Positions 5,577 to 5,887 of a stretch of DNA of 5,887 nt are shown piece after piece (positions within the stretch are counted from its first letter, which is position 1; each line of letters opens with the position of its first letter). The stretch spans positions 1 to 5,887 of the forward strand of contig CALIQO010000100.1 of the NCBI GenBank assembly GCA_938044055.1. Direction: 5' to 3'. Made by a program: the position numbers and the translations under genes. The notes below the pieces were generated by a model. It was not told where the DNA came from, ran no database searches, and saw nothing but the letters and a program-made list of their open reading frames with translations. This DNA comes from an uncultured Saprospiraceae bacterium (GTDB lineage: Bacteria > Bacteroidota > Bacteroidia > Chitinophagales > Saprospiraceae).

Positions 5577-5887
5577 TTATTTTTTTCTGGTAACAGACTG
5601 GATACCATCTAATTTCTCAAGATTTGATACAACCTTTTTCAATTCATTTTTATCTTTTACAACAAGAGAGACAAGACCTTCGAAGTATCCTTCTTTCCCT
5701 TCAATACTAAAGGATCTGATATCTATGCCTAGTTTATTAGATATCTCATTGGAGAGTTTCTGTATTACGCCTATGCCAGAATCTACACCTGTGATCACAA
5801 TTTCAACTACGAAATTCTTTTCTATCTGATCTACCCATTCCGCCTTTAGGACTCTATATCCGTAATTCGCGATAAGGTGAGTAGCAT
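5577..5887 (-). CDS. rel: Rel/SpoT-type (p)ppGpp synthetase/hydrolase, C-terminal fragment
   Basis: These are the final 102 full codons plus stop of a long RelA/SpoT homologue (family length is about 730-750 aa), entering from the right edge of the window. The fragment opens 'ATHLIANYGYRVLKAEWV', the conserved end of the cysteine-containing/zinc-finger-like domain. The ACT domain follows ('FVVEIVITGVDSGIGVIQKL', 'NKLGIDIRSFSIEGKEGYFE', 'GLVSLVVKDKNELKKVV', 'LDGIQSVTRKK'), and the stop is TAA. The frame stays open to the window edge, so the GTG at 5798 is internal (a Val codon) and not a start. In the family, the N-terminal HD and synthetase domains make and degrade the alarmone, and the ACT region takes part in ribosome binding and regulation. 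The catalytic domains are outside the window, so their integrity cannot be judged. The Fur-family gene downstream on the same strand suggests co-transcription. Confidence 0.93.
   Translation of the reverse strand, partial: ATHLIANYGYRVLKAEWVDQIEKNFVVEIVITGVDSGIGVIQKLSNEISNKLGIDIRSFSIEGKEGYFEGLVSLVVKDKNELKKVVSNLEKLDGIQSVTRKK

Noticed and set aside
5796..5798. GTG as a start codon for a 73-residue minus-strand protein
   Set aside because: The same frame is open up to the window edge, and the upstream residues (GYRVLKAEWV and onward) are conserved Rel sequence, so the GTG is an internal Val codon.

Overview
The window looks like chromosomal DNA from a member of the Bacteroidota, most like the Saprospiria/Lewinella-type lineages. 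Three things support this. A very large secreted repeat protein ends in a type IX secretion system (T9SS) sorting domain. The stop-to-start gaps are AT-rich and lack Shine-Dalgarno sequences. A Rel (p)ppGpp synthetase gene is followed directly by a Fur-family regulator gene, an order I recall as common in this phylum. The lineage is inferred from protein style, not from a marker gene.

Bases 1-4749 (+) are the 3' part of one giant gene; its true start lies upstream of the window. The 1582 visible residues read, in order: the tail of one repeat module; six further DUF11-like beta-sandwich modules of about 146-170 residues, alternating between two types (an A/B super-repeat of roughly 310 residues); three SdrD-B/Cna-B-like domains; a fibronectin-III-like domain; and a C-terminal T9SS sorting domain. 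It is most simply a cell-surface or released adhesin or structural protein. No catalytic domain is visible.

Bases 4750-4996 are a convergent intergenic region. A strong 13-bp-stem terminator for the giant gene sits at 4778-4810. A second plus-strand intrinsic terminator (4955-4994) abuts the end of the opposing gene. Between them lies AT-rich DNA with a weak Bacteroidota-type -7 motif and two small inverted repeats, so a short RNA is possible but unproven.

Bases 4997-5470 (-) encode a complete Fur-family metalloregulator. Bases 5577-5887 (-) encode the last 102 full codons of a Rel/SpoT-type protein, including its C-terminal ACT domain. The 106-bp gap between them holds an interrupted inverted repeat. 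The two minus-strand genes probably form a stress/metal regulatory pair, and nothing suggests a functional link to the convergent adhesin gene.

I found no RNA gene of a known family, CRISPR array, insertion sequence or defence system, and no clear case for a wholly new system. The most useful second looks are the repeat evolution in the giant gene, the orphan terminator, and the altered metal site in the Fur homologue.
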